A stretch of DNA of 64,000 nucleotides from the NCBI RefSeq assembly GCF_002205165.1, contig NZ_NIVS01000032.1, positions 62,001 through 126,000 on the forward strand. Direction: 5' to 3'. Positions within the stretch are counted from its first letter, which is position 1, and the number at the start of each line of letters is the position of its first letter. Both the position numbers and the translations under genes were made by a program. Positions 18,220 through 27,064 of this stretch are shown piece after piece. Origin of the DNA: Stenotrophomonas maltophilia (GTDB lineage Bacteria; Pseudomonadota; Gammaproteobacteria; Xanthomonadales; Xanthomonadaceae). The notes beneath the pieces are model-generated. The model was not told the origin of the DNA. It did not search any database and saw only the letters and a program-made list of their open reading frames with translations.

Positions 18220-19872
18220 ATGAACGCATCCTTCTCCTCCGCCCGGGTGCCGCTGCGCCAGGTCTGGCCGCCCGCCCTGGTCGCGCGCTATCGCGCCGCC
18301 GGCCATTGGCGCGGCGAGACCTTCCCGGGCTTCCTGCGCGAGCGCGCCGAGCGGTTCGCCGGCGATATCGCCGTGGTCGGCGGTGATACCCGCCTGAGCT
18401 ATGCCCAGCTGTGGCAGGAAGCCGGCCGCATCGGTGCCGGTCTGCTGGCGCAGGGGCTGACCCCGGGCGACCGCGTCGTGGTCCAGCTTGGCAACGTGCC
18501 CGAATTCGTGACGGTAGTCTGCGGGTTGTTCCGTGCCGGGTTGATCCCGGTCTACGCCTTGCCCGCGCACCGCATCACCGAAGTCGCGCATTTCGCCCGC
18601 AAGGCCGAGGCCAGCGCCTATATCGCCGCCGCCAGTGGCGACGGGTTCGATTACCGCACCCTTGCGCGCGAGCTGCAGGCGCAGGTGCCCGAGGTGCAGC
18701 ACGTCATCATCGCCGGTGACGCGGCCGGGTTCACCGCGCTGGCGGCGCTGGCAGGCGATCTTGAGCAGCTGCCACCCGATCCGGACCCGCAGTCGGTCGC
18801 ATTCCTGCAGATCTCCGGCGGCAGCACCGGGCTGTCCAAGCTGATTCCGCGCACGCATGACGACTACCTGTACTCGTTCCGCGCCAGCAACCCGATCTGT
18901 GGCATCACCCAGGACAGCGTCTACCTGGTGGCATTGCCGGCCGCGCACAACTTCCCCATGAGCTCGCCCGGCTTCTTCGGCACGCTGTACGCCGGTGGCC
19001 GGGTGGTGCTCAGCCCGGGCGCCGGCCCGGAGACCGCGTTTGCCCTGATCGCGCGCGAGCGCGTTACCTGTGTCGGCCTGGTGCCGCCGCTGGCGCTGCT
19101 GTGGGCGCAGGCCGCCCTGACGACACCGCACGATCTTTCCAGCCTGCAGGTCGTTCAGGTCGGCGGCGCCAAGCTGGTGCCCGAAGCCGCGCGCCGCGTG
19201 ATCGCCGGGCTGTGCTGCACGCTTCAGCAGGTGTTCGGCATGGCCGAAGGGCTGGTCAACTACACCCGCCTGCATGACAGTGAAGACACCATCGTCTCCA
19301 CCCAGGGGCGCCCGATCAGCGAAGACGACGAAGTGCTGGTGGTCGATGACCATGGCAACCCGGTCGCCGAAGGTGAGACCGGGCATCTGCTCACCCGCGG
19401 CCCGTATACCATCCGTGGCTACCACAATGATCCGGCCGCCAATGCGCGCGCCTTCACCGAGGACGGCTTCTACCGCACCGGCGATGTCGTGCAGCGCCTG
19501 CCCGGCGGCTATCTGGTGGTGCAGGGCAGGGCCAGCGATCACATCAATCGTGCCGGGGAGAAAATCTCGGCCGAAGAGATCGAAGACCATCTGCTGGCGC
19601 ATCCCAGCGTGTTCGATGCTGCCGTGGTCTCGATTCCCGATGCGTATCTGGGCGAGCGCAGCTGCGCCTTCATCGTCGCCCAGGGCGAGCCGACCAAGGC
19701 CGCCAGCCTCAAAGCCTGGGTGCGCAGCCGCGGCCTGGCCGTGTTCAAAGTGCCGGACCAGATCGTGTTCGTCGATGCCTTCGGCACCACTGCGGTCGGC
19801 AAGATCAGCCGCCGCGAGCTGCGTGCCCAGCTGCGCGAACGTTTCATGCAACAGACAGGAGAAACGCGCTGA
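18220..19872 (+). CDS. entE: 2,3-dihydroxybenzoate-AMP ligase
   Basis: A 550-residue stand-alone adenylation enzyme of the ANL superfamily. It activates 2,3-dihydroxybenzoate with ATP and loads it onto an aryl carrier protein. The P-loop [10 protein letters not shown] lies near residues 199-208. YRTGDVV and [15 protein letters not shown] mark the A7/A8 hinge region, and the A10 lysine is in [12 protein letters not shown] 18220 has GGAG six bases upstream and is preferred over ATG 18184, which lies within entC and lacks a ribosome site. The stop overlaps the entB start (TGATG). Confidence 0.95.
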   Translation: MNASFSSARVPLRQVWPPALVARYRAAGHWRGETFPGFLRERAERFAGDIAVVGGDTRLSYAQLWQEAGRIGAGLLAQGLTPGDRVVVQLGNVPEFVTVVCGLFRAGLIPVYALPAHRITEVAHFARKAEASAYIAAASGDGFDYRTLARELQAQVPEVQHVIIAGDAAGFTALAALAGDLEQLPPDPDPQSVAFLQISGGSTGLSKLIPRTHDDYLYSFRASNPICGITQDSVYLVALPAAHNFPMSSPGFFGTLYAGGRVVLSPGAGPETAFALIARERVTCVGLVPPLALLWAQAALTTPHDLSSLQVVQVGGAKLVPEAARRVIAGLCCTLQQVFGMAEGLVNYTRLHDSEDTIVSTQGRPISEDDEVLVVDDHGNPVAEGETGHLLTRGPYTIRGYHNDPAANARAFTEDGFYRTGDVVQRLPGGYLVVQGRASDHINRAGEKISAEEIEDHLLAHPSVFDAAVVSIPDAYLGERSCAFIVAQGEPTKAASLKAWVRSRGLAVFKVPDQIVFVDAFGTTAVGKISRRELRAQLRERFMQQTGETR

Positions 19873-20507
19873 TGGCGCTGCCCAAGATCCAACCGTATCC
19901 GCTGCCGACCCAGGCCGAGCTGCCCACCCCGCGTGGCGCCTGGCAGCCGCGCAGCGAGCGCCTGGCGCTGCTGGTGCATGACATGCAGCGCTACTTCCTG
20001 GCCGCGTTCGCGCCTGACGCCGCACCCCTGGCGCCGGCCGTGGCCAACATCGCGCGCCTGCTCACGCACTGCCGTGCGCGTGGCATCCCGGTGTTCTATA
20101 CCGCCCAGCGCGGCAACCAGGACCGTCGTGATCGCGGCCTGCAGGCCGACCTGTGGGGCCCGGGCATGTCCGCCACCGACGAACACGAAGCCATCCTCGA
20201 GGCACTGGCGCCCGCGCCGGGCGACCACGTGCTGGTCAAGCACCGTTACAGCGCTTTCCAGCGCAGCAACCTGGAAACGATGATGCGCGCCCGCGGCCGC
20301 GACCAGCTGCTGGTCACCGGCGTGTACGCGCACATCGGCTGCACCGCCACCGTGGCCGAGGGCTTCCAGCGCGACATCGAGAGCTTCATCGCGGCCGATG
20401 CCGTCGCCGATTTCTCGCGCGCCGACCACGACCTGGCCCTGCATTGGATCGCCCGCACCTGCGGCGTCCCGATGACCACCGATCACCTGCTGGAGACGCT
20501 TGCATGA
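19872..20507 (+). CDS. entB: Isochorismatase (EntB N-terminal domain only)
   Basis: A 211-residue cysteine hydrolase-fold isochorismatase converting isochorismate to 2,3-dihydro-2,3-dihydroxybenzoate. Conserved stretches are LLVHDMQRYF (catalytic Asp), DLWGPGM and VLVKHRYSAF (catalytic Lys), as in EntB. E. coli EntB is about 285 residues because it carries a C-terminal aryl carrier domain. Here the protein stops after the hydrolase domain, and the carrier is made by the next, overlapping gene. The start overlaps the entE stop, and the stop overlaps the carrier ATG in an ATGA. Confidence 0.94.
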   Translation: MALPKIQPYPLPTQAELPTPRGAWQPRSERLALLVHDMQRYFLAAFAPDAAPLAPAVANIARLLTHCRARGIPVFYTAQRGNQDRRDRGLQADLWGPGMSATDEHEAILEALAPAPGDHVLVKHRYSAFQRSNLETMMRARGRDQLLVTGVYAHIGCTATVAEGFQRDIESFIAADAVADFSRADHDLALHWIARTCGVPMTTDHLLETLA

Positions 20508-20755
20508 CCGCACTCACCCTGGAGCGCATGCGCGCCGATGTCGCCGAGATGATCGGCGAAGCGCCCGAGGAGATCGGCAACGATGAAAACCTGATGGACC
20601 TCGGGCTGGATTCGATGCGGGTGCTGGGCCTGGTGCTGGCCTGGGGCAACACCGGTATCGCGCTGGAGTTCAGCCACCTGGCCGAGCACGCCACACTGCG
20701 CGGCTGGTGGACGGTGGTGGAGCGGCTGCAGGCCCAGGCCGCGGCCGGCGCATGA
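20504..20755 (+). CDS. Free-standing aryl carrier protein (EntB' / ArCP)
   Basis: An 83-residue acyl-carrier-type four-helix protein with the 4'-phosphopantetheine attachment motif LGLDSMR (Ser38). It corresponds to the C-terminal domain of E. coli EntB. It should be loaded with 2,3-dihydroxybenzoate by EntE and present it to the EntF condensation domain. It overlaps entB and entF by four bases at each end (ATGA), which should keep stoichiometry tight. As I recall, S. maltophilia has the same split, written B and B'. No phosphopantetheinyl transferase is encoded in the window. Confidence 0.92.
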   Translation: MTALTLERMRADVAEMIGEAPEEIGNDENLMDLGLDSMRVLGLVLAWGNTGIALEFSHLAEHATLRGWWTVVERLQAQAAAGA

Positions 20756-23700
20756 ACGCGCGTGCGGTGCCGGGCAGGGACGCGCCCCTCGCCCGTGGGG
20801 TGAGCGAGGCCCAGGCCGGGCTCTGGTACGCCCAGCGCCTGGCGCCGGACAATCCCGCCTTCAACACCGCCCATGCGGTGTGGATCGAGGGCGCGGTGGA
20901 CGTGGCTGCATTCGTGCGCGCCGCCGACCAGGCCGCACACGAAGCCGACGCGCTGGCGTTGCGCCTCGGCGAAGGCGCGCAGGGCCTTCCGGAACAGTGG
21001 GTGGACCCGCAACACACGCCCACGCTGCAGGTGGTGGACCTCTCCGGCCATCCGGACCCGGCTGCCGCTGCCCGTGAGGCCATGCAGCGCGACCGCCTCA
21101 GCCCGGTCGATCCCGCCCGCGACCGCCTCAGCCAACAGCGCCTGTTCCTGCTCGGCCCGGCCCGCAGCGTCTGGTACCTGCGCGTGCATCATCTGGCCAC
21201 CGATGGCTATGGCATGGGCCTGCTCACCGAGCGCGTCTGCGCGCTGTACGCTGGCAATGCGCAGCACGCCGGCCTGGCGCCACTGGCGCCGGTGCTCGAC
21301 GAAGACCTGCACTACCGTGACAGCGAACGCCGCGCGCGTGACGCGGCGTACTGGCGCGACCTCATGGCCGACGCGCCGGCCGCCAGCGGCCTGCAGGCTG
21401 GCCTCGGCGCCGCCGCGCCGGATGCACTGCGCCACGTCGAGCCGCTCGACCCGGCACTGCGTGCGCGCCTGCACAGCGCGGCCGCCGCGATCGGCCAGCC
21501 GTGGCCGGATGTGCTCACCGCGCTCGGCGCCGAATACTGCCGCCGGATCAGTGGTGACACCCAGGCGGTGATCGGCGTGCCGTTCATGGGGCGCCTGGGC
21601 AGCGTCTCCGCCCGTGTTCCGGCGATGGTGATGAACGTGCTGCCACTGCGGGTCAGCGCCGGGGAGGGCAGCGTGGATGCCTTCGTGCGCGATGTCGCCC
21701 TGCGCCTGATGCGCGGTCGCCGCCACGGGCGCTACCGCGGCGAACAGCTGCGCCGCGATCTGGGCCTGATCGGTGGCCAGCGTCGCCTGCATGGCCCGCT
21801 GGTGAACGTGCAGCCGTTCTATCGGCCACTGCAGCTGGAGGGCGTGCGCGCGACGCTGGAGATTCTGTCCACCGGCCCGGTCGACGACGTGACATTGGGC
21901 TTCCGTGGCGATGGCACCGCCGTGCTCGATCTGGAGATCGAAGCGAACCCGACGCTGTACACCCCCGCGCAGGTGCAGGCGCATGCCGCACGCCTGCTGC
22001 ATTTCGTGTCGGCCGCGCTTCAGGTGCAGGCGGACGGGGGCGACATCGCCGCGGTGCCGTTGTGCACGCCAGCGGAAACCCAGCGCTATCTATACGAGGT
22101 CAACGCGACCACCCACCCGGTGCCCGAGGTCAGCCTCGCCGCCCTGATCACGGCCTGCATGGAGCGCACGCCCGATGCCGTGGCTGTCGTCTACGGCGCC
22201 CAGCACCTGACCTTCGCGGCGCTGGAGCAACGCAGCCGGGCACTGGCGCTGCAGCTGCAGGCGCAGGGTGTCGGCCGCGAGGCGAGGGTCGTGGTCGCGT
22301 TGCCGCGCTCGCTGGAGCTGATCATCGCCCTGGTCGCGGTGCTGCGGGCCGGGGGCGCTTACCTGCCGGTGGATCTGGCCCACCCGGACGAGCGCCTCGC
22401 GCGGATCCTGCGCTCGGCCGACCCGGTCTGCGTCCTGGCCCTGGAGCAGGACCGCCGCCGCTTCCCGGGCACCGCCGTGCTCGCCCCCTCGCAATGGCAG
22501 CACGCCAGCGACGCGGCACTCGGCGCCGCGCCGCAGCCGGACGATGCCGCCTACGTCATCTATACCTCCGGCTCCACCGGCGAGCCCAAGGGCGTGCTGA
22601 TCGAGCACCGCGCCATCGTCAACCGCCTGGAGTGGATGCGCACCCACTACGGCATTCAGCCCGACGACCGCATCCTGCAGAAAACCCCGGCCACCTTCGA
22701 TGTCTCGGTCTGGGAGTTCTTCCTGCCGTTGATCACCGGTGCCACGCTGGTGGTCGCGCCGCCCGACGCGCACCGCGATCCGCTCGCGCTGGCCGCATTG
22801 ATCCGTGACCACGCAATCACCACGCTGCATTTCGTGCCCTCGATGCTGGCCGCCTTCCTGGCCGCGCCGGCCGCGCACGGGCTGCAGGTTCGCCGGGTCT
22901 TCACCAGCGGCGAAGCGCTGGATGCCGCGCTGCGTGATCGCTTCCATGCCACGCTCCAGGCTGAGCTGCACAATCTGTATGGCCCGACCGAAGCCGCGGT
23001 GGATGTGAGCGCGTGGCCTGCCAGCCGCACCGACACCTCGCAGCCCGTCCCGATCGGCTTCCCGGTCTGGAACACGCAGCTGTACGTGCTCGATGCCCGC
23101 CTGCAGCCGCTGCCGCCGGGCGTCGCTGGCGACCTGTATCTGGGCGGCGTGCAGCTGGCGCGTGGCTATCTGGGCCGCGATGACCTCACCGCCGAACGCT
23201 TCCTGCCCGATCCGTTCGTGCCCGGCAACCGCCTGTATCGCACGGGCGATGTGGCGCGCTGGCGCGAGGATGGGGCCGTGGAGTATCTCGGCCGCAACGA
23301 TCATCAGATCAAGCTGCGCGGCCTGCGCATCGAGCTCGGCGAGATCGACGCCGCGCTGCGCTCGGCCACCGGCATCACCCGCGCCGAGGTGCTGCTGCGC
23401 GAAGATCGCCCGGGCGAGCCACGGTTGGTGGCCTATCTCAACGCCGGCGGCCCGGCGCTGGATACGTTGCGGGCCCATCTGCTCAGCCGTCTGCCGGATT
23501 ACATGGTGCCCAGCGCCTTCGTTGCACTGGAGGACTGGCCGGTTACCGCCAACGGCAAGCTGGACCGCGCCGCACTGCCGGCCCCGGCCCAGGCAAACGC
23601 CGCGGGCATAGCGCCGCGCACCGGCACGGAGCAGGGCGTGGCACAGCTGTTCGGCGAGGTGCTCGGGCTGAGCACGCCGGTCAGTGCCGACGCCGATTTC

Positions 23701-24663
23701 TTCGCCCTCGGCGGCGACTCGCTCAGTGCCGTGCATCTGCTGCTGGCGATCCAACAGCGCTGGCGCTGCGATCTCGGCCTCGGTACCGTGTTCGCCGCAC
23801 CCACCGTGGCGGCGCTTGCCGCCCGCATCGATGCACCGCCGGCCGCCACCGATCATGGCCTGGCGCCGATGATCCAGCTTGCCGGCGGCGACCCGGTGCT
23901 GGCGCCGCTGTTCGTGATCCATCCGGCCGGCGGCATCGCCTGGAATTACCGTGACCTGGCCCGTGCGCTCTCCCCGGCGCGAGAGGTGCAGGGCCTGCAG
24001 TCACCGGTGCTCGATCCCGGCCAGCCCCTGCCGGCCAGCATCGAAGCACTGGCGGCCAGTTATGCGGAGCGCATCCTGGCGCTGGGTCGGCCGGGTCCGG
24101 TGCATCTGTTGGGCTGGTCGGTGGGCGGCATCCTTGCGCAGGCGATGGCGGTGCACCTGCGTGCGCTCGGCCACGAGGTCGGCGTGCTGGCCCTGCTGGA
24201 TGCCTACCCCAGCGAGTGCTGGCGGGCCGAGCCCGAGCCGGACCCGATCGCCGCGCTGCGCGCCTTGCTGGCCATCGCCGGCCATGACCCGGACGCGCAC
24301 CCCGAGCTGGACAGCCGCGCGCGCATCCTGGCCTTCCTGCGCCGTGGCGACAGCGCGCTCGGCAACCTTCCGGATGTCGTCCTGGATGGCGTGGTGCGCG
24401 CGGTCACTGGCACCAATCGACTGATCCGCGCCCATCACCACGCCCGTTACGACGGCCCGCTGCTGCACGTCCGCGCCGGCCGCGACCACCTCGCGCGCCC
24501 GCAGCTGCAGTCCGCCCTGTGGCAGACGCACGCGGCCAGCGTCGAGGGCATCGAGCTTCCCTACCTGCACGCTGAACTCACCGGCCGCGACGCCGTGGCG
24601 CAGATCGCGCCCTGGCTCGATGCGCAGCTTCAGCGCTACGACATCCTCAGGACATCGGCATGA
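20752..24663 (+). CDS. entF: Enterobactin synthase component F (NRPS C-A-T-TE, serine-activating)
   Basis: A 1,303-residue single-module NRPS. The condensation domain has HHLATDG at residues 146-152. The adenylation domain has TSGSTGEPKG near 605-614. The carrier Ser990 lies in LGGDSLS. The thioesterase has GWSVGG with Ser1123, plus a candidate His near the C-terminus. The specificity residues I can read (Asp, Val, Trp in FDVSVWEFF; His in TTLHFVPS; Phe and Ser in VFTSGEAL; Leu, Val and Asp in NLYGPTEAAVDV) give DVWHFSLVD, the serine code of E. coli EntF. It should therefore cyclise three 2,3-dihydroxybenzoyl-serines. It overlaps the carrier gene and entA by four bases each. Confidence 0.95.
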   Translation: MNARAVPGRDAPLARGVSEAQAGLWYAQRLAPDNPAFNTAHAVWIEGAVDVAAFVRAADQAAHEADALALRLGEGAQGLPEQWVDPQHTPTLQVVDLSGHPDPAAAAREAMQRDRLSPVDPARDRLSQQRLFLLGPARSVWYLRVHHLATDGYGMGLLTERVCALYAGNAQHAGLAPLAPVLDEDLHYRDSERRARDAAYWRDLMADAPAASGLQAGLGAAAPDALRHVEPLDPALRARLHSAAAAIGQPWPDVLTALGAEYCRRISGDTQAVIGVPFMGRLGSVSARVPAMVMNVLPLRVSAGEGSVDAFVRDVALRLMRGRRHGRYRGEQLRRDLGLIGGQRRLHGPLVNVQPFYRPLQLEGVRATLEILSTGPVDDVTLGFRGDGTAVLDLEIEANPTLYTPAQVQAHAARLLHFVSAALQVQADGGDIAAVPLCTPAETQRYLYEVNATTHPVPEVSLAALITACMERTPDAVAVVYGAQHLTFAALEQRSRALALQLQAQGVGREARVVVALPRSLELIIALVAVLRAGGAYLPVDLAHPDERLARILRSADPVCVLALEQDRRRFPGTAVLAPSQWQHASDAALGAAPQPDDAAYVIYTSGSTGEPKGVLIEHRAIVNRLEWMRTHYGIQPDDRILQKTPATFDVSVWEFFLPLITGATLVVAPPDAHRDPLALAALIRDHAITTLHFVPSMLAAFLAAPAAHGLQVRRVFTSGEALDAALRDRFHATLQAELHNLYGPTEAAVDVSAWPASRTDTSQPVPIGFPVWNTQLYVLDARLQPLPPGVAGDLYLGGVQLARGYLGRDDLTAERFLPDPFVPGNRLYRTGDVARWREDGAVEYLGRNDHQIKLRGLRIELGEIDAALRSATGITRAEVLLREDRPGEPRLVAYLNAGGPALDTLRAHLLSRLPDYMVPSAFVALEDWPVTANGKLDRAALPAPAQANAAGIAPRTGTEQGVAQLFGEVLGLSTPVSADADFFALGGDSLSAVHLLLAIQQRWRCDLGLGTVFAAPTVAALAARIDAPPAATDHGLAPMIQLAGGDPVLAPLFVIHPAGGIAWNYRDLARALSPAREVQGLQSPVLDPGQPLPASIEALAASYAERILALGRPGPVHLLGWSVGGILAQAMAVHLRALGHEVGVLALLDAYPSECWRAEPEPDPIAALRALLAIAGHDPDAHPELDSRARILAFLRRGDSALGNLPDVVLDGVVRAVTGTNRLIRAHHHARYDGPLLHVRAGRDHLARPQLQSALWQTHAASVEGIELPYLHAELTGRDAVAQIAPWLDAQLQRYDILRTSA

Positions 24664-25430
24664 AACTCACCGGATTCGACGGCACCATCGCACTGGTCAC
24701 CGGCGCGGGCGGTGGCATCGGCGCGGCGCTGGTTACGCTGCTTCGCGAAAGTGGCAGCATCGTCATCGCCACCGACCTCACCGCGCCCGTGCTGGAACCG
24801 CAGCCCGCCCAGCCACCGGCGTATGCGCGCGCACTGGATGTCACCGACGCTGGCGCCGTGGACGCCCTGGTGCAGTGGATTGAGGCCGAGATCGGCCCGA
24901 TCGGCTTCGGTGTCAACGTCGCCGGCGTGCTGCAGGTCGGCACCGTCACCGGCATCGATGACGCGCAATGGCGCCACGTCTTCGCGGTCAACACCGATGG
25001 CGTGTTCCATCTCTCCCGCGCACTGGCGCGGGTGATGAGTCCGCGCCGCGCCGGTGCCATCGTGACCGTCAGCTCGAACGCGGCCGGCGTGCCGCGCCAC
25101 GGCATGGCCGCCTATGCCGCCTCCAAGGCCGCCGCCACCATGTTCACCCGCTGCCTGGGGCTGGAGCTGGCACCGCTGGGCATCCGCTGCAACATCGTGG
25201 CCCCGGGTTCCACGCTGACGCCGATGCAGACCGGCATGTGGGCCGATGCGGAGGGCGGCCAGCGCGTGATCGATGGCAATCCCGATACCTATAAAGCGGG
25301 CATACCGCTGCGCAAGCTGGCCACGCCCGAGGACATCGCCCAGTCGGTGATGTTCTTGCTCTCCGAACAAGCCGGCCACATCGCGATGAGCGATGTCTAT
25401 GTCGATGGGGGCGCCACCCTGCGCGGGTGA
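24660..25430 (+). CDS. entA: 2,3-dihydro-2,3-dihydroxybenzoate dehydrogenase
   Basis: A 256-residue short-chain dehydrogenase. The NAD-binding motif TGAGGGIG is near residues 15-22, followed by NVAG and the catalytic Ser/Tyr/Lys set in VTVSSNAAG and YAASK. It oxidises 2,3-dihydro-DHB to 2,3-dihydroxybenzoate, the acyl unit used by EntE. It is the last gene of the operon and starts within the entF stop (ATGA). Confidence 0.94.
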   Translation: MKLTGFDGTIALVTGAGGGIGAALVTLLRESGSIVIATDLTAPVLEPQPAQPPAYARALDVTDAGAVDALVQWIEAEIGPIGFGVNVAGVLQVGTVTGIDDAQWRHVFAVNTDGVFHLSRALARVMSPRRAGAIVTVSSNAAGVPRHGMAAYAASKAAATMFTRCLGLELAPLGIRCNIVAPGSTLTPMQTGMWADAEGGQRVIDGNPDTYKAGIPLRKLATPEDIAQSVMFLLSEQAGHIAMSDVYVDGGATLRG

Positions 25431-25437
25431 ATCGGGC

Positions 25438-25459
25438 ATCTGCGATAGACCACGCAGAT
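25438..25459 (+). terminator. Hairpin after the siderophore operon
   Basis: A 7-bp perfect stem (ATCTGCG and its complement) with an 8-nt loop begins 8 bases after the entA stop. No clear U-run follows, so termination is only probable. Confidence 0.4.
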
Positions 25460-25670
25460 CTCGAATTATGCAAGTTGGTTCATAGAGCGCAGCCCCGCAC
25501 TTCGCCTACCGTGCAAGTGAGCCGCGAGGAACCTGGGGGCGCCATCGTAGAAGTGAGAAGGCGCGCAGCGTAACGCTGTCGCGGCGAAACCGAATCGGAC
25601 GTCATTGCTTTCGCTGCCCTGCAGCGAGAGCGACCGCGCGTCCGCCACGTTCCACTCACGAGGCCACACC

Positions 25671-26303
25671 ATGAAGCGCATCCTGCTGGCGGACGACCAT
25701 CCTGTCGTCCGCACCGGTCTCCGTTCGATTCTCTCGCAGGAGGCCGGCTGGGCCATCGTCGGCGAAGCCGCCGACGCCGAGCAGCTGGAGCAACTGCTTG
25801 CCGCGCAGGACTGCGAGCTGGTCATCACCGATCTCTCCATGCCGTGGGGCCCGCGCCCGGACGGCGTGCGCATGATCGCCGGGCTCCGCCGCGACTATCC
25901 GCATACCCGCCTGCTGGTGGTGACCTCGTTCGGCAATCTGGAAGTGCTGCGCGCCGTCGCCAAACTCGGCGTGGAAGGCATCCTGGAAAAGACCAGCGCA
26001 CTGACGGCATTGCGGGATGCCGTCGGCACCATCCTCGCCGGTGGCCGCTACTTCTCGCCCGATCTCGTGCAACGCCTCAAGCCACCGCGGCGACGCACTG
26101 GCGGCCTCAGTGCGCGCGAAAGCGAAGTGGTGCGCTTGCTGGCGCATGGCCTGAGCGTCAAAGACATCGCCGATATCCACCGCCGCACCGTGAGCACCAT
26201 CAGCCGTCAGAAGGGCGCTGCGATCAAGCGCCTGGGTCTGAAAAATGACTACGAATTGATGGACTACGCAAAGTCGGTGGGTCTGTCGCCCAGCGGCAGC
26301 TGA
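25671..26303 (+). CDS. RcsB/FimZ-like response regulator (NarL family)
   Basis: A 210-residue regulator. The receiver domain has Asp8/Asp9, phospho-acceptor Asp54 (VITDLSMP) and Lys107 (ILEKTS). The LuxR-type helix-turn-helix (about 144-205) is closest, by eye, to RcsB (LSARESEVVRLLAHGLS, TISRQKGAAIKRLGL). ATG 25671 has AGG eight bases upstream; the upstream in-frame ATG at 25605 lies outside the domain. No histidine kinase is adjacent. The gene stands 185 bases upstream of the fimbrial operon, so it may control it. A BvgS-like hybrid kinase at the far end of the adhesin island is the nearest candidate partner. Confidence 0.9.
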   Translation: MKRILLADDHPVVRTGLRSILSQEAGWAIVGEAADAEQLEQLLAAQDCELVITDLSMPWGPRPDGVRMIAGLRRDYPHTRLLVVTSFGNLEVLRAVAKLGVEGILEKTSALTALRDAVGTILAGGRYFSPDLVQRLKPPRRRTGGLSARESEVVRLLAHGLSVKDIADIHRRTVSTISRQKGAAIKRLGLKNDYELMDYAKSVGLSPSGS

Positions 26304-26488
26304 CGCGCTGCGCGAAGAATTCTGCAACCGCGTTCTCCGTTTCAGACACCAACGAATTTTTATCAAGTTGTTGCATGGTGCAGTGCAGCTTGCATCTTTA
26401 GCTTAGGCGTCCTGGCCGGGCGGGGCATGTAACGCCTCCCACGCCGCCTGGCCAGTTCATCTATGGAAAACACACAAGGAAAGACGCA

Positions 26489-27004
26489 ATGAACATGATG
26501 ACCAAACTGTTTGCCGCCGCCGCACTGGCCACCGCCTCGATGTCCGCGCACGCTGTGCAGGCCGATATCACCGTCTGGGCCGACGTTGATCCGACGCTGG
26601 CACTGTTGAAGGCCGATGGCACCCCGCTGTCGGACGTGGTCGAGCTGGCCTATCGCCCGGGCACCGCCGCTACGGCTGGCCTGACCCCGTGGACCGAGCG
26701 CGTGCGCGTGTTCTCCAACGACATCGCCAAGGACATCACCGTCAGCCTGGGCAGCGACGCGGCCCTGTTGCCGGAATCCACCGGCGGCACGGCCGCCAAG
26801 GTGGACCTGACCGTCAGCCTCAACGGTATCGTACTGGGCACCGCCGGCAAGGATTTCGAGGCTGACACGCTGTACCCGGGTTCGGACATGCCGGGCGCTT
26901 CCAAGGCGATGGATCTGCGCATCGAGCAGAAGACCCCGGGCATCATCGCCACCGGCGGCAAGTACAAGGGCATCGTCAGCGTCATCATGGTGCTGAAGTC
27001 GTAA
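26489..27004 (+). CDS. CFA/I-type (alpha) fimbrial major subunit
   Basis: A 171-residue secreted pilin of the CS1/CFA/I family (alpha clade of chaperone-usher fimbriae; Burkholderia cable pilin is a relative). A signal peptide ends near ASMSAHA. The mature chain starts with a donor-strand-like alternating segment (DITVWADVDPTLALL) and lacks cysteines, as in this clade. AAGGAAAG precedes the ATG. It is the first gene of the fimbrial operon, 60 bases before the usher, and is likely the most highly expressed. Confidence 0.9.
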   Translation: MNMMTKLFAAAALATASMSAHAVQADITVWADVDPTLALLKADGTPLSDVVELAYRPGTAATAGLTPWTERVRVFSNDIAKDITVSLGSDAALLPESTGGTAAKVDLTVSLNGIVLGTAGKDFEADTLYPGSDMPGASKAMDLRIEQKTPGIIATGGKYKGIVSVIMVLKS

Positions 27005-27064
27005 TCCAAGCCTGAGCGGTGCAGTCGCCGCCTTGGGCGGCGGCTGCGCTGTGGGCATACTGCC

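Noticed and set aside
25438..25500. Fur box or full bipartite motif in front of the RcsB-like regulator
   Set aside because: Only a partial block-1 match (11 of 15) at 25469-25483 and no second block; not counted as a site.
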